Source: Paenibacillus albicereus (GTDB lineage Bacteria; Bacillota; Bacilli; Paenibacillales; Paenibacillaceae). Taken from it: a DNA stretch of 64,000 nucleotides. Position numbers and translations under genes: made by a program. The number at the start of each line of letters is the position of its first letter. The stretch's first letter is position 1. The stretch lies in contig NZ_CP051428.1 of NCBI RefSeq assembly GCF_012676905.1, positions 3,248,001 through 3,312,000 of the forward strand, in the 5' to 3' direction. Positions 18,793 through 28,212 of this stretch are shown here, piece after piece. The notes beneath the pieces are model-generated. The model searched no databases, was not told the origin of the DNA, and was given only the letters and a program-made list of their open reading frames with translations.

Positions 18793-19365
18793 TTAAGTGA
18801 TTGTATTGGTGCGAATGAGGCCGTTGCGGGCCGTTACGGTCAGCGGATAGATGCGCTTGCCCTTGTCGAGCAGGAAGCGGATCGTCGAGTCGAAGCCGGC
18901 CGCCAGCGCGGCGTCCAGATCGCTCTCGGCGAGCTCGCGGATGCGCTCGACGCCGGGAAATTCGCGGCTCGGCTCCATGTAGTCCGCGAGGCAGACGACG
19001 CGGTCAAGCCGCGTCATGGACTCGCGGCCGGACGTATGCCAGCGCACGGCGTCCAGCACTTCGGCGTCGGCCACGCCGAAGTCCTTGGCCGCGGCATAGG
19101 CGCCGGCAGGAGCATGCCACAGCTCCTTGTCATAGTCCAGCACGTCCAGATCGACGCCCTCCTCGCGGATATAGGCTTCCATCCGGTCTACCGGCCAATA
19201 CTTGGCCAGGTCGTGCAGGATGGCGGCCAGCTCGGCCTTGGCGGGGTCGGCGCCGAAACGCTCGGCCAGCACGATCGACGTCTCGATGACGCCCTGCACA
19301 TGGCGCCAGCGGCGCTCCGGCATGCCGGAGCGGATCGTCTCGATCATGCGCTCCTTATCCATCAT
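18793..19365 (-). CDS. yqeK: YqeK, HD-domain diadenosine tetraphosphate hydrolase
   Basis: A 190-residue HD-superfamily protein; characterised relatives split Ap4A symmetrically into two ADP. The metal site is visible in RRWRHVQGV (first His), AAILHDLAK (HD pair), DAVRWHTSG (later His) and LADYMEP (Asp). It overlaps nadD by 11 bases, indicating coupled translation; nadD-yqeK pairing is widespread in Firmicutes. Confidence 0.93.
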   Translation of the reverse strand: MMDKERMIETIRSGMPERRWRHVQGVIETSIVLAERFGADPAKAELAAILHDLAKYWPVDRMEAYIREEGVDLDVLDYDKELWHAPAGAYAAAKDFGVADAEVLDAVRWHTSGRESMTRLDRVVCLADYMEPSREFPGVERIRELAESDLDAALAAGFDSTIRFLLDKGKRIYPLTVTARNGLIRTNTIT

Positions 19366-19966
19366 GGCGGTACAGCCCCTTTGCGGTCAGATAGCCGAGC
19401 ACGGCGTCCGGCACGAGATAACGCGCGGACAGTCCCGCGGCGAGCCGGGTGCGGATCGCCGTCGAGGAAATGTCCAGCTGCGGCATCGGCACGCGGATGA
19501 CGCGCTCGCGCAGAGGCTCCGGCAGCGGCGGCATGAGCGCCGGGTCGGCCGGCTTGCCGTCGTCCGGACGATCGACGCCGATGAAGCGGATGCGCTGCGC
19601 CAGCTCGTCGATCCGGTGCCAGAGCGGCAGATCGCGGATGCGGTCGGTGCCGACGATCAGGTGGAACTCGGCGTCCGGCTCCAGCCGGCTCAGCTCGTCC
19701 ACCGTATCGTACGTGTAGCTGATACCGCCTCGCCGCAGCTCCAGGTCGAGCACGCGGAAGGCCGGATGGTCCTCCGTCGCGAGCTCTGCCATGCGCAGCC
19801 GCTCCTCCGGCGAAGCGCCGGGCGCTCGCTCCTTGAGCGGCGGCCCGGCGTTGGGAATGAACCAGACCTGCTCGAGCCCGCAAGCCTCCATGGATCGCTC
19901 GGCGGCGACGAGATGCCCGATATGGATCGGGTCGAACGTGCCGCCCATCAGTCCGATCTTGCGCAT
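19355..19966 (-). CDS. nadD: Nicotinate-nucleotide adenylyltransferase
   Basis: A 203-residue NAD biosynthesis enzyme joining nicotinate mononucleotide and ATP. It has the nucleotidyltransferase motif GGTFDPIHIGH near the N-terminus and ISSTAIR near the C-terminus, both needed for ATP binding. RBS AAGGAGG precedes ATG. Essential in most bacteria. Confidence 0.96.
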   Translation of the reverse strand: MRKIGLMGGTFDPIHIGHLVAAERSMEACGLEQVWFIPNAGPPLKERAPGASPEERLRMAELATEDHPAFRVLDLELRRGGISYTYDTVDELSRLEPDAEFHLIVGTDRIRDLPLWHRIDELAQRIRFIGVDRPDDGKPADPALMPPLPEPLRERVIRVPMPQLDISSTAIRTRLAAGLSARYLVPDAVLGYLTAKGLYRHDG

Positions 19967-20016
19967 CCGCCTTCCTCCTTGTCGCGATCTCCGCTCGGCT
20001 CACGCGGCGGCGAGCC

Positions 20017-20313
20017 TTAGCGCGGGAGCTCGATCGTCTTGTGGTCCTTGGACTCCTTGTACAGGACGATCGTCTTGCCGATCACCTGCACGAGATGCGA
20101 TCCGGAGCCTTCGGCCAGCTGGGCGCCGACCTCGCGCGGATCCTCGTCGCAGTTGTTGAGCAGGTTCACCTTGAGCAGCTCCCGCTTCTCGATCGCTTCC
20201 TCGATATGCTTCACCAGCTGCTCGTTGTAGCCGCCTTTGCCGATCTGGAAGATCGGGGTCAGGTGGTGGGCCAGCGCGCGCAGATGGCGCTTTTGCTTGC
20301 CGGTCAATGTCAT
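20017..20313 (-). CDS. yhbY: YhbY-family RNA-binding (CRM domain) protein
   Basis: A 98-residue protein made of a single CRM domain, associated with pre-50S ribosome assembly. It begins LTGKQKRHLRALAH and carries the glycine loop QIGKGG and the region LLKVNLLNNC. ATG at 20313 is chosen; a GTG three codons earlier, closer to GAGAGG, is an alternative start. Conserved position between aroE and nadD. Confidence 0.93.
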   Translation of the reverse strand: MTLTGKQKRHLRALAHHLTPIFQIGKGGYNEQLVKHIEEAIEKRELLKVNLLNNCDEDPREVGAQLAEGSGSHLVQVIGKTIVLYKESKDHKTIELPR

Positions 20314-20357
20314 GAACGTCACGGTTCCTCTCTGTTTCGTCCGCCCGAAGGCGGAAA

Positions 20358-21257
20358 TCAAGTCGCGGACGGGACCTGCAGCGCCTGCAGCACGGTCTCG
20401 CGCATCGCTTGCGCGGGGGCCGTCAGTCCCGTCCAATATTCGAAGGCGTAGGCGCCTTGGTAGATGAACATCCCGAGGCCGCCGTGCGTGCGGCAGCCGC
20501 GCTCGCGCGCGCCGGCCAGCCAGGCCGTCTCCAGCGGATTGTAGATGAGATCGCTGCAGACGGCGTCCGGCCGCAGCAGCGAGATGTCGACCGGCATGTC
20601 GGCCACGTACGGATACATGCCGATGGACGTCGTGTTGACGACCAAGTCGGCCCGGCGGATCGCTTCGTCGGCGTCCGCGCCTGCCGAGGCCAGCGCTTCG
20701 ATGTTCCCGCGCCCGGCGAAGGCGGCCGCCAGCTCGCTTGCCCGCGACTCCGTGCGGTTGAGCAGGCTCACCCGCTCCGGCTCCTCGCCGAGCAGCGCGT
20801 GCAGGATGCCGCGCGCCGCGCCGCCGGCGCCGATGACGGCGATGCGCTTGCCCTTCAGCTCCGGCATGGCTTCTTCCTTGAGCGAGCGGACGTAGCCGAT
20901 GCCGTCCGTATTGTAGCCCGTCAGCATGCCGCCGTTGTTGACGACCGTGTTGACGGCTCCGATCAGGCGCGCCCCTTCGTCGACGAAGTCGAGATGCCGC
21001 ATGACGTCGAGCTTATGCGGAATCGTGACGTTGACGCCGCGGATGCCCATCGCCCGCACGCCGAGCCAGAAGTCGCCGAGCTTGTCGGGAGTCACGTGGA
21101 ACGCCGCATAGACGCCGTTCACGCCCGTCTCGCGGAAGGCGCGGTTCATCATGATCGGAGATTTGGAATGGCGGATCGGATCGCCGATGACGCCGAACAG
21201 CGTCGTCGAGCTGTCGACGGCGATCCGCTCCGATCCGTCAAGTCGGGTCTGCATCAT
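20358..21257 (-). CDS. aroE: Shikimate dehydrogenase
   Basis: A 299-residue enzyme reducing 3-dehydroshikimate with NADPH. Substrate-binding HSKSP and catalytic Lys in NVTIPHK are present, along with GYNTDGIG, the NADP motif GAGGAARGI and NRTESRA, and YNPLETAWL near the end. AGGAGG lies just before ATG at 21257; the ATG one codon on (21254) has better spacing. The N-terminus has about 15 extra residues before the core. Confidence 0.96.
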   Translation of the reverse strand: MMQTRLDGSERIAVDSSTTLFGVIGDPIRHSKSPIMMNRAFRETGVNGVYAAFHVTPDKLGDFWLGVRAMGIRGVNVTIPHKLDVMRHLDFVDEGARLIGAVNTVVNNGGMLTGYNTDGIGYVRSLKEEAMPELKGKRIAVIGAGGAARGILHALLGEEPERVSLLNRTESRASELAAAFAGRGNIEALASAGADADEAIRRADLVVNTTSIGMYPYVADMPVDISLLRPDAVCSDLIYNPLETAWLAGARERGCRTHGGLGMFIYQGAYAFEYWTGLTAPAQAMRETVLQALQVPSAT

Positions 21258-21290
21258 AAGTCCTCCTGCTTGCGGAATGTGGCGCGGCTG

Positions 21291-22430
21291 CTAGATGAGC
21301 GCTTCGCGGACGAGCACCTTGACGCCTTTGGACACGTACACTTCGACCTGGGCGCCGCTCGTGCCGTTGACCCGGATCCAGCCGAGGCCGGAGATGAACA
21401 CATCGGACTCGCTGCCGCGCGGAATCCGCAGCGAATGGCGCGTCCAGGCCGGCATCTGCTCCAGCTCCTCGGCCGTCGGAGGCGCGAGCAGCTCGCCTTT
21501 GTGCTGGGCGTACAGGTCGTCGGCGCGTTCCAGCTTCGTGCGGTGCACCTTGAGCCCGTTGGCCGTATACAGCGTGAAGCTGAGGTTCGCGCCCCGCGTG
21601 TAGTCGAAGCGGACGAGGCTGCCGAAGAACAGCGTCTGCCCCGCATCGAGCTGGTACACGAGCGGCTTGATCGGCTTGTCGGGCAGCAAGGCGCCGAGCA
21701 CGCCGCGCGGCACGAGCTCCGTCAGCCGCGACGGATAGACGATGCCCGGCGTGTCGACGATCGCCTTGCCGTCGTCGAGCGGGATGCGGATCTCGTCGAG
21801 CGTCGTGCCGGGGAACCGCGACACGGTCAGCTCCCGGTCCAGATCGCTGTAGTCGGAGATGAGACGGTTGATGAGCGTCGACTTGCCGACGTTCGTCGCG
21901 CCCACGACGTAGACGTCGCGGCGGCCGCGCAGCTGCTCCACGGACTCGACGACGCGCTCGAAGCCCATGCCTTTCTTGGCGCTGCACAGGACGACGTCGA
22001 CCGTTCGCAGCCCCTGAGCCTTGGCCTGGCGCTGCACCCAGTTGCGGATGCGGTTGTAGTTCGTGCCCTTGGGCAGCAGATCGATCTTGTTGACGACGAG
22101 CAGCACCGGATTGGCGCCGACGAACCGCTGCAGGCCCGAGATCAGGCTGCCCTCGAAGTCGAACAGGTCCACGATATGCACGACAAGGCTGTCGGTGGAC
22201 GCGATGCCGCCGAGCAGCCTCAGGAACTCGTCGTGATCCATCGATACCTGAGCCGCGTCATTGTAGTTGCGGATGCGGAAGCACCGCTGGCAGATCGCCC
22301 CTTCCGCTCCGAGCGCGGTGGCGGGCACATAGCCCGGCCGATCCTTGCTCAGCGTCTGCAGCTCCGCGCCGCAGCCGGCGCAGGACGGCTTGTCCTTCTC
22401 TTTTCCTAATGGCTTCCCTTGCTTGCTCAC
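21291..22430 (-). CDS. yqeH: YqeH, circularly permuted ribosome-assembly GTPase
   Basis: A 379-residue GTPase needed for 30S assembly and 16S rRNA maturation in Bacillus. A zinc ribbon (SCAGCG and CQRCF) comes first. The G motifs are permuted: G4 NKIDLLPKG and G5 CSAKKG precede G1 GATNVGKST and G3 DTPGI. The C-terminal domain follows. GTG at 22430 is preferred because it overlaps the yqeG stop (GTGA) about 9 bases after AGGAGGAGG; an ATG at 22454 is also in frame. Confidence 0.95.
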   Translation of the reverse strand: MSKQGKPLGKEKDKPSCAGCGAELQTLSKDRPGYVPATALGAEGAICQRCFRIRNYNDAAQVSMDHDEFLRLLGGIASTDSLVVHIVDLFDFEGSLISGLQRFVGANPVLLVVNKIDLLPKGTNYNRIRNWVQRQAKAQGLRTVDVVLCSAKKGMGFERVVESVEQLRGRRDVYVVGATNVGKSTLINRLISDYSDLDRELTVSRFPGTTLDEIRIPLDDGKAIVDTPGIVYPSRLTELVPRGVLGALLPDKPIKPLVYQLDAGQTLFFGSLVRFDYTRGANLSFTLYTANGLKVHRTKLERADDLYAQHKGELLAPPTAEELEQMPAWTRHSLRIPRGSESDVFISGLGWIRVNGTSGAQVEVYVSKGVKVLVREALI

Positions 22431-22954
22431 TTGCCTGTTTCCTCCTCCTGCCACAGGCCCTTGCGGCGCAGCCGCGTCAGGGCGATCCGCTCCAGCACTC
22501 GGTTGATCCGGGTGCCGAAGCCTTCGTCCAGCGGCGCGATCGGGGAGACGAGGATCGTGTACAGTCCCATCCGCTTGCCGCCGAGCACGTCGGTCATCAT
22601 CTGGTCGCCGATGACGACCGTCTGCTCCGCCTCCAGCCCGAGCACGACGAGCGCCTTGCGAAAGGCGCGCGTCGATGGCTTGCGGGCGGCGTGGATGAAC
22701 GGAATCGACAGCGGCAGCGCGAAGCGCGACACCCGGGTCTCGTGATTGTTGGACACGACGACGACCTGGAAGCCGAGCTCGCGCACCTGGTCGAGCCAGG
22801 CGATCAGCTCCGGCGTGGCGAGCGGAATCTTCGATCCGACAAGCGTGTTGTCGAGATCGGTGATGATGCCCTTGACGCCTTTGCGGGCGAGCAGATCCAG
22901 ATCGATATCATATATAGATTTCACGCGCATGTGCGGCACCAGCCGTTCGAACAT
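22427..22954 (-). CDS. yqeG: YqeG, HAD-superfamily phosphatase (IIIA type)
   Basis: A 175-residue HAD-fold protein resembling mitochondrial-type phosphatidylglycerophosphatase Gep4. The nucleophile motif is TDLDNTLVG, motif II VVVSNN, the Lys in RKPS, and motif IV VIGDQMMTDVLGG. It is first in the conserved cluster and has its own probable promoter at 22996-23025. Precise substrate in Firmicutes is not settled. Confidence 0.9.
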   Translation of the reverse strand: MFERLVPHMRVKSIYDIDLDLLARKGVKGIITDLDNTLVGSKIPLATPELIAWLDQVRELGFQVVVVSNNHETRVSRFALPLSIPFIHAARKPSTRAFRKALVVLGLEAEQTVVIGDQMMTDVLGGKRMGLYTILVSPIAPLDEGFGTRINRVLERIALTRLRRKGLWQEEETGK

Positions 22955-22995
22955 CGCTTAGTCTCCCTTGCTATAGAGCCTGCTTGTCTTACGAA

Positions 22996-23025
22996 ACTAT
23001 ACCATAGTACAGGATGCGGGCGCAA
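22996..23025 (-). promoter_or_regulatory. Probable promoter for the yqeG cluster
   Basis: On the minus strand, TTGCGC (23025-23020), 18-base spacer, TATAGT (23001-22996), about 42 bases upstream of the yqeG start. Confidence 0.5.
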
Positions 23026-23051
23026 AATGGAACCTCCCGCGAAAAAGCGCG

Positions 23052-23096
23052 AAAAACCCCGAACCAGGGGCTGGGTCTCCAGCTCCTCGTTCGGGG
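23052..23096 (-). terminator. Terminator of the moxR-DUF58-transglutaminase operon
   Basis: On the minus strand, CCCCGAAC...GTTCGGGG with an inner AGCTGG/CCAGCC stem, followed by TTTTTC. Confidence 0.82.
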
Positions 23097-23192
23097 TGTG
23101 GAATCGCTCTCGGCGCAGCTTCGGAGCAGCCACTTCGCGGACTGCGGCCGGCTGCCCGGCCGTCCGAGGCGGATGGCGCAGCCGGCCGGCGA

Positions 23193-25448
23193 TCAGCCCG
23201 GCGAACGCAGCCGTCCGCTCAGCTCGCGGATTTTGGCGGCATACGAGTCGGCTTCCTCGCGGGTCGCCGGCCGAGCGCCGTACTTCGTGCGCTCGAACAA
23301 GGCGAGCACCTCGCTCAGCTCCTGCTTCAAGAAGCGGCGCTGGCCCGACCAGCGCTCCACCGCCTCGCGCAGCGTCTCGTGCTCCGCCTTGGCGAGGCCG
23401 TGGCGGCGGGCCGAGCGGATGAGCCGCTCGGTCTCCCAGACGATGCGCTGCTCGGCTGTGAGCGAGCGGGTCCGATAGCCTCGCCACAGGGCGGCGAGCT
23501 GCTCGCGGCGGAGGAAGGCGAACCCCGCCGCAGCGGCCGCCAGCAGGCCGAGCCCCGTCCAGCCGAGCCATCTCGGCAGGAGCGGACCGGCGGCGTCGGT
23601 TGGAGCCTCCGTCGGTTGCGGCGCTTCGGAAGGAACCGGCAGGGCGCTCGGCTCCGGAGCTTCCTCGGCCGCGGCCGAGGCGTACGGGAAGGCGAAGCCC
23701 GGCGTCGGCTCGAACGGAATCCAGCCATAGCCCTCGAAATAAATCTCCACCCAGGAGTGGGCGTCCGAGTTGCGCACGGTATACGTGTCCTCGCCGCTGG
23801 AGTCGACCCTCTCCGCCGCCTCGCGGCCCCCTCGCATCATCGCTTCGGGGTCGATCGTGCCGGAGCCCGGGGCGTAGCCCTTCACCCATCTGGAAGGCAG
23901 ACCGACGGAACGGGCCAGCACGGCCATCGCGCTCGAGAAGTAGTCGCAGTAGCCTTCCTGGATCTCGAACAGGAACGAATCGACGAAGTCTGCGCTCTTC
24001 TTCTTGGTGAGGTCGGGCTCGTTCGTGTACGGATACGTCGTGCTGAGATACGTCTCGATCGCTTTCGCCTTGTCGTAGTCGGACGACGCGCCGGCCGTAA
24101 TCTCGCGGGCGAGATCGGCGACCCGGCTCGGCGTTTTTGAAGGCACCTGGGTAAAATATGAAGCGATTGAACCTTGCATGGCAGCTGGAGCCAATTTAAG
24201 TTCATCCGTCAGCACGACCTGCTCGGAGCGGATCGCATAGCTGGATGGGTAATCGTTTTGAGTTGGATCCGGAATGAGCTTTTCCTGCCCGTAATCATAG
24301 AGTATCCGTACGCGAACGCCGTCTTCGCGTTCCGCCAAATGGACCGAAAGCACGGAAGGCGCAGCAAACAGCACCGGGAACTTGTCCTCGCGCAGCATCT
24401 TGAACGTCTGGCCAATTTCAACTGTCTCTGCTTTAGTTAGCTCGACCGGATTGCCGATTTCAGTATTCGGCGACAAGTCAATGACCGCATTCAACGACTC
24501 GCTGGCCTTCCATCCCTCACCGCTGTAATAATCCTTCGTCTCTCCCCGCCAGTAGCTCTTATGGGTGGACGTCACCTCCATGACCGGCGAGTAGTCGAAG
24601 TTGAAGCCGCCGCCGAGCTTGCTGTCGTCCCGGCTGTAGCCGGACTTGGCCGATTTCTTGGAGGAGGCCGGGGCGATGCCCTTGTCGCCGACGAAATTCT
24701 GCACCGCCAGCCCTCTCGACTCTTGCCACGCGGTATATGGGTCCTTGAGCAGCGGCGGGATTTCCGGCGCCGCGAGGCCCGCCGCCATGACGAGCGACAG
24801 CACGAGCACGATCGGCAGCAGCAGCTGCAGCGGGTAGCGCAGCAGCCGCCGCCAGCTGACCGGATGCCGCTGCTGGAAGCCGGCGTAATGCTCGGCGACC
24901 AGCCAGACGAGTCCGGAGAAGACGACGATCGCTACGCTGTCCCACAGATAGATCGGCGTGAACGAGTCGGAGATCGCCAGCACGAGCAGGTTGACCGTCG
25001 TGAAGCCGATGATGCGGATCCTCGCCCGGTTCCATGCCGCGAACATCGCATAGACGACCCACACGGCAAGCGCGATCTCCCAAAACGGATGCAGCAGCTC
25101 CGCCCCGGCGCGGATCGTCTCGCCGATGCCGGCTTGAGGCGGCTGCGTGCTCCAGTCGACCGGAGCGAGCTGCAGCACGACGACGACGACCGCGAGCAGC
25201 TGCGCGGGAAGCCGCAGCAGCCGGCGCACCGGCAGCAGCTCCAGCAGCGCGGAGACAGCCAGCACCACGTACACGATCGTATAGGTTTCTTCCCACCACA
25301 GCTCCTCCAGCACCGAGACCGTGCTGCCGATCATGACGGCAGTCAGCAGGCTGGACAGCGCGAGGAACCAGCGCGCCCGCGCCGGCGGCAGCAGCCGCTC
25401 CAGACCGCGTGCGCCCTCTTGCCTGCGCATCGGCTCAGCTTCCAGCAT
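23193..25448 (-). CDS. Transglutaminase-like membrane protein (TgpA type)
   Basis: A 751-residue membrane protein. Five to seven hydrophobic segments fill residues 1-230, followed by a large extracytoplasmic part with a transglutaminase core. Catalytic Cys is in EGYCDYFSSAMAVLAR, His in NSDAHSWVEIYFEG, and Asp in GWIPFEPTPG. After a Pro/Ala/Glu linker there is one more membrane segment and a DUF4129-like cytosolic tail. The moxR-DUF58-tgpA trio is common and thought to handle cell-envelope processes; substrate unknown. Starts at 25448 or, just after the upstream stop codon, 25430. Confidence 0.88.
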   Translation of the reverse strand: MLEAEPMRRQEGARGLERLLPPARARWFLALSSLLTAVMIGSTVSVLEELWWEETYTIVYVVLAVSALLELLPVRRLLRLPAQLLAVVVVVLQLAPVDWSTQPPQAGIGETIRAGAELLHPFWEIALAVWVVYAMFAAWNRARIRIIGFTTVNLLVLAISDSFTPIYLWDSVAIVVFSGLVWLVAEHYAGFQQRHPVSWRRLLRYPLQLLLPIVLVLSLVMAAGLAAPEIPPLLKDPYTAWQESRGLAVQNFVGDKGIAPASSKKSAKSGYSRDDSKLGGGFNFDYSPVMEVTSTHKSYWRGETKDYYSGEGWKASESLNAVIDLSPNTEIGNPVELTKAETVEIGQTFKMLREDKFPVLFAAPSVLSVHLAEREDGVRVRILYDYGQEKLIPDPTQNDYPSSYAIRSEQVVLTDELKLAPAAMQGSIASYFTQVPSKTPSRVADLAREITAGASSDYDKAKAIETYLSTTYPYTNEPDLTKKKSADFVDSFLFEIQEGYCDYFSSAMAVLARSVGLPSRWVKGYAPGSGTIDPEAMMRGGREAAERVDSSGEDTYTVRNSDAHSWVEIYFEGYGWIPFEPTPGFAFPYASAAAEEAPEPSALPVPSEAPQPTEAPTDAAGPLLPRWLGWTGLGLLAAAAAGFAFLRREQLAALWRGYRTRSLTAEQRIVWETERLIRSARRHGLAKAEHETLREAVERWSGQRRFLKQELSEVLALFERTKYGARPATREEADSYAAKIRELSGRLRSPG

Positions 25449-26724
25449 CGGCGGCCGCCTCCCTTCCGCTCAGCGCCGCAGGCAGCTCTTCCAGGCTGCG
25501 GATCGCGTAGATCGGGCCTGCGGCATAGTCGGCCAAGCCGTCGGCAGGCTGCGCCTGGCCCTCCGCCAGCACCCGGATGCAGCACGGGTTGTGGCCGCGC
25601 CGCGCCAGCCAGCCCATCGCCTGCCGGATCTCGTCCAGCGGGGCATCGGTCACGAGCAGCGTCATCGATCCGGCTTCCAGGATCGGGTCCGCCCTCAGCA
25701 CCGCCTGCGCCAGCCGGTCGGAGCCGTCGCGGCCCGCCTCGGTCAGCAGCTCCATCGCCCGGTGCAGCTGATCGCCGCCGCTGCGCGCCTTGAGCGCGGC
25801 CGGGACCGCCGAAGAGCACCACAGCCCCATCGACGTGCCGCGCTTCATGCCGTGCTCGAACAGCGAGGCCGCAGCCGATACGGCCGTCTCGAACCGCTCC
25901 GACTCGCCCGCTCCGCCGCGGACGCAGGCGTCAAGCAGCACGATGGTGCGGGGAAGCGCTTCCCGCTCGAATTCCTTGGACTTCCACTGGCCGGTCTTCG
26001 CCGTCGCGCCCCAGTGGATGCGCGAGAGGCGATCGCCCGGAATGAACTCGCGGATGCCGTTGATCTGGGTCGTCTCGCGCGAGGAGCGCGGCGCTGCCGA
26101 GTGGGAAAAATGCCCCTTGGCTCCCCGGCTGACGCGGTCCCAGCCGGGCACCGCGATCGTACTCGGCCGGACGGAGAATTCTTGCTCCTCGACGAAGCTG
26201 CCTTCATGCTCGAGGAATCCGAAGACGTCCTTCGTCGCGCAGAGCGTCGGCAGGAAGCGGTAGACGCCCCGCCGCAGCGGCGGCGTCGCGAAGTCGACCG
26301 AGCCGCTGCGGCGCATGCTCGGGACGAAGCTCACCTCGAACGGAATCGTCTCCCCGCCGTTGCGCTCGAGCCTTTCCTGGACGAGCACGTAGGGGACGGG
26401 ATAATAGCCGGGCAGCCGCAGCTCCATCTCCACGAGCAAGCTGTCGCCCGCCGCCAGCACCCGGCTGTCGGAGCTGCCTGCGGCCGGTCCGGCCGCTGCG
26501 GATGCGGAGATCCGGCGCGTGCCGGAGATGCGTCGGATGCCGCTCCAATACCCGAGGATCAAATAGAGGATAAGGCCGTTGAAAATGCAGAACAGCATGA
26601 CGGCGGTCTTGCCGCCCTGGAACAGCATGTACAGCAGGCTGCTGACGTAGAGCGAGGCCATCAGCCCCCAGCGGCGCCGCGAGCGGACAGGGCGTCGATC
26701 CGTGGCTGGCCGTGCCATGCTCAT
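25435..26724 (-). CDS. DUF58 domain protein
   Basis: A 429-residue protein with two N-terminal membrane segments (residues about 21-60) and a DUF58/von Willebrand factor A-like region. The DUF58 signature is INGIREFIPGDRLSRIHWGA then KSKEFEREA. A MIDAS-like region follows at TIVLLDAC. It usually works with a MoxR AAA+ ATPase, here directly upstream with an ATGA overlap (26721-26724). Overlaps the transglutaminase gene by 14 bases. Confidence 0.88.
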   Translation of the reverse strand: MSMARPATDRRPVRSRRRWGLMASLYVSSLLYMLFQGGKTAVMLFCIFNGLILYLILGYWSGIRRISGTRRISASAAAGPAAGSSDSRVLAAGDSLLVEMELRLPGYYPVPYVLVQERLERNGGETIPFEVSFVPSMRRSGSVDFATPPLRRGVYRFLPTLCATKDVFGFLEHEGSFVEEQEFSVRPSTIAVPGWDRVSRGAKGHFSHSAAPRSSRETTQINGIREFIPGDRLSRIHWGATAKTGQWKSKEFEREALPRTIVLLDACVRGGAGESERFETAVSAAASLFEHGMKRGTSMGLWCSSAVPAALKARSGGDQLHRAMELLTEAGRDGSDRLAQAVLRADPILEAGSMTLLVTDAPLDEIRQAMGWLARRGHNPCCIRVLAEGQAQPADGLADYAAGPIYAIRSLEELPAALSGREAAADAGS

Positions 26725-27677
26725 CGCTCCAGCCGGACCGGAGCCTTGGTCCGCTCGACGACATCCTGGACGACCGTCTCGGGACGCACGCCCCTGAGCC
26801 TGGCGGACGGCTGCAGCAGCAGCCGGTGGGACAGCACATGCGGCGACAGCTGCTTGACATCGTCGGGGATGACGTATTCGCGCTGCTCGACAAGCGCACG
26901 AGCCTTGGCCGCGCGCATGAGCGATACGGCCGCGCGCGGACTGGCGCCGAGCTGCACGCCCTCATGCTCGCGCGTGCCTCGCACGATGCGCACGAGATAA
27001 TCGGCCACGGCTTCGTCGGCATGAATCCGCTCCGCCTGCTTCTGCAGGTCGATGATATCGGAGATGGACGCGACGCGCTCCAGCGCATCGGCAGGATGGC
27101 CGCTCTGACGTCCCAGCACCATCCGCTTCTCGTCCGCCTCGTCCGGATACCCGAGCGACAGCTTCATCATGAAGCGGTCCATCTGCGCCTCGGGCAGCAG
27201 ATAGGTGCCTTCGAACTCGATCGGGTTCTGGGTGGCGATGAGGATGAACGGGGCCGGAAGCGCATGCGTCTCGCCGTCGACCGTCACGCTGCCTTCCTCC
27301 ATCGCCTCGAGCAGCGCGGACTGCGTCTTGGTCGTGGCGCGGTTGATCTCGTCGGCCAGCACGAGATGGGACATGATGGGACCAGGACGGAAAATGAACT
27401 GTTCTTCGCGGGGATGATAGATGGTGAGGCCGGTAATATCGGTAGGCAGCAGGTCCGGATTGCATTGGATACGCCGGAAATCGCCGCCGATGGAACGGGC
27501 AAGAGCTTTGACCAGCTGGGTTTTGCCGGTGCCGGGAACGTCCTCCAGCAGCAGATGGCCGCCGGCCAGAAGCGCGATCAGGACTAGCTCGATCTCCCTC
27601 TCCTTGCCGAGGATGACGGATTCCAGGTTGCTGCGGATGGACGAGCATAGCCGCATGTGAGGGGCATAGACTTCCAA
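26721..27677 (-). CDS. MoxR-family AAA+ ATPase
   Basis: A 318-residue ATPase chaperone. Walker A is DVPGTGKTQLV, Walker B LVLADEINR, sensor 1 ATQNPIE, and the arginine-finger region EAQMDRF. The C-terminal lid contains GASPRAAVSLMRAAKA. It starts with TTG at 27677, 8 bases after AAGGAG; no ATG upstream fits. It probably remodels a complex containing the DUF58 protein next door. Confidence 0.92.
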   Translation of the reverse strand: MEVYAPHMRLCSSIRSNLESVILGKEREIELVLIALLAGGHLLLEDVPGTGKTQLVKALARSIGGDFRRIQCNPDLLPTDITGLTIYHPREEQFIFRPGPIMSHLVLADEINRATTKTQSALLEAMEEGSVTVDGETHALPAPFILIATQNPIEFEGTYLLPEAQMDRFMMKLSLGYPDEADEKRMVLGRQSGHPADALERVASISDIIDLQKQAERIHADEAVADYLVRIVRGTREHEGVQLGASPRAAVSLMRAAKARALVEQREYVIPDDVKQLSPHVLSHRLLLQPSARLRGVRPETVVQDVVERTKAPVRLER

Positions 27678-27740
27678 GTCGACAACTCCTTCCCGAATTC
27701 AACATCGAGTGCGCCAGCGATATGGGACGCTGGTCTTATT

Positions 27741-27769
27741 AGTTTACAGGAACCGGGATGACTCAACAA
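27741..27769 (-). promoter_or_regulatory. Possible promoter for the moxR operon
   Basis: On the minus strand, TTGTTG (27769-27764), 17-base spacer, TAAACT (27746-27741), about 60 bases before the TTG start codon. Confidence 0.4.
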
Positions 27770-27794
27770 CAAATCCCAATCCGCGCGAAATGCC

Positions 27795-27836
27795 AAAAAA
27801 AATTGGAGAATCCTCCAATACGGAGGATTCTCCAAT
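27795..27836 (-). terminator. Terminator after spoVAE
   Basis: A perfect 15-bp stem ATTGGAGAATCCTCC / GGAGGATTCTCCAAT with a short loop, then eight Ts on the minus strand. Confidence 0.93.
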
Positions 27837-27861
27837 CAACGATTCACCGGGCCGAAAGGTT

Positions 27862-28212
27862 TCATCCTTTCGGACGGACGATCAGCGCCGCGAGGAACGA
27901 GAAGATGATGGCGGAGCTGATGCCCGCGCTCGTCACCTTGAAAATGCCGGAAATGACGCCGATCCAGCCGGTGTCATGCAGCTCCGTCAGCGCTCCGTGC
28001 ACGAGCGCGTTGCCGAAGCTGGTAATCGGCACCGTCACCCCCGCGCCGGCGAACTTGACGAGCGGCTCGTACCAGCCGAACCCGTCGGCGATCGCGCCGA
28101 GCACGACGAGCAGCGACATCGTATGCGCCGGAGTCAGCTTGACGATGTCGAACAGCAGCTGCCCGAATACGCAGATCGCTCCGCCTATGACAAACGCCCA
28201 CAGGTAGATCAT
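27862..28212 (-). CDS. spoVAE: Stage V sporulation protein AE (SpoVAE/AEB)
   Basis: A 116-residue hydrophobic protein with about four membrane segments; part of the SpoVA channel that moves Ca-dipicolinate across the spore inner membrane. It begins [18 protein letters not shown] and has the conserved [19 protein letters not shown]. Overlaps spoVAD by 4 bases. Expected in the forespore under sigma-G. Confidence 0.95.
   Translation of the reverse strand: MIYLWAFVIGGAICVFGQLLFDIVKLTPAHTMSLLVVLGAIADGFGWYEPLVKFAGAGVTVPITSFGNALVHGALTELHDTGWIGVISGIFKVTSAGISSAIIFSFLAALIVRPKG

Noticed and set aside
20409-22409. 666-codon plus-strand frame opposite aroE and yqeH
   Set aside because: Antisense shadow across two firmly identified genes.
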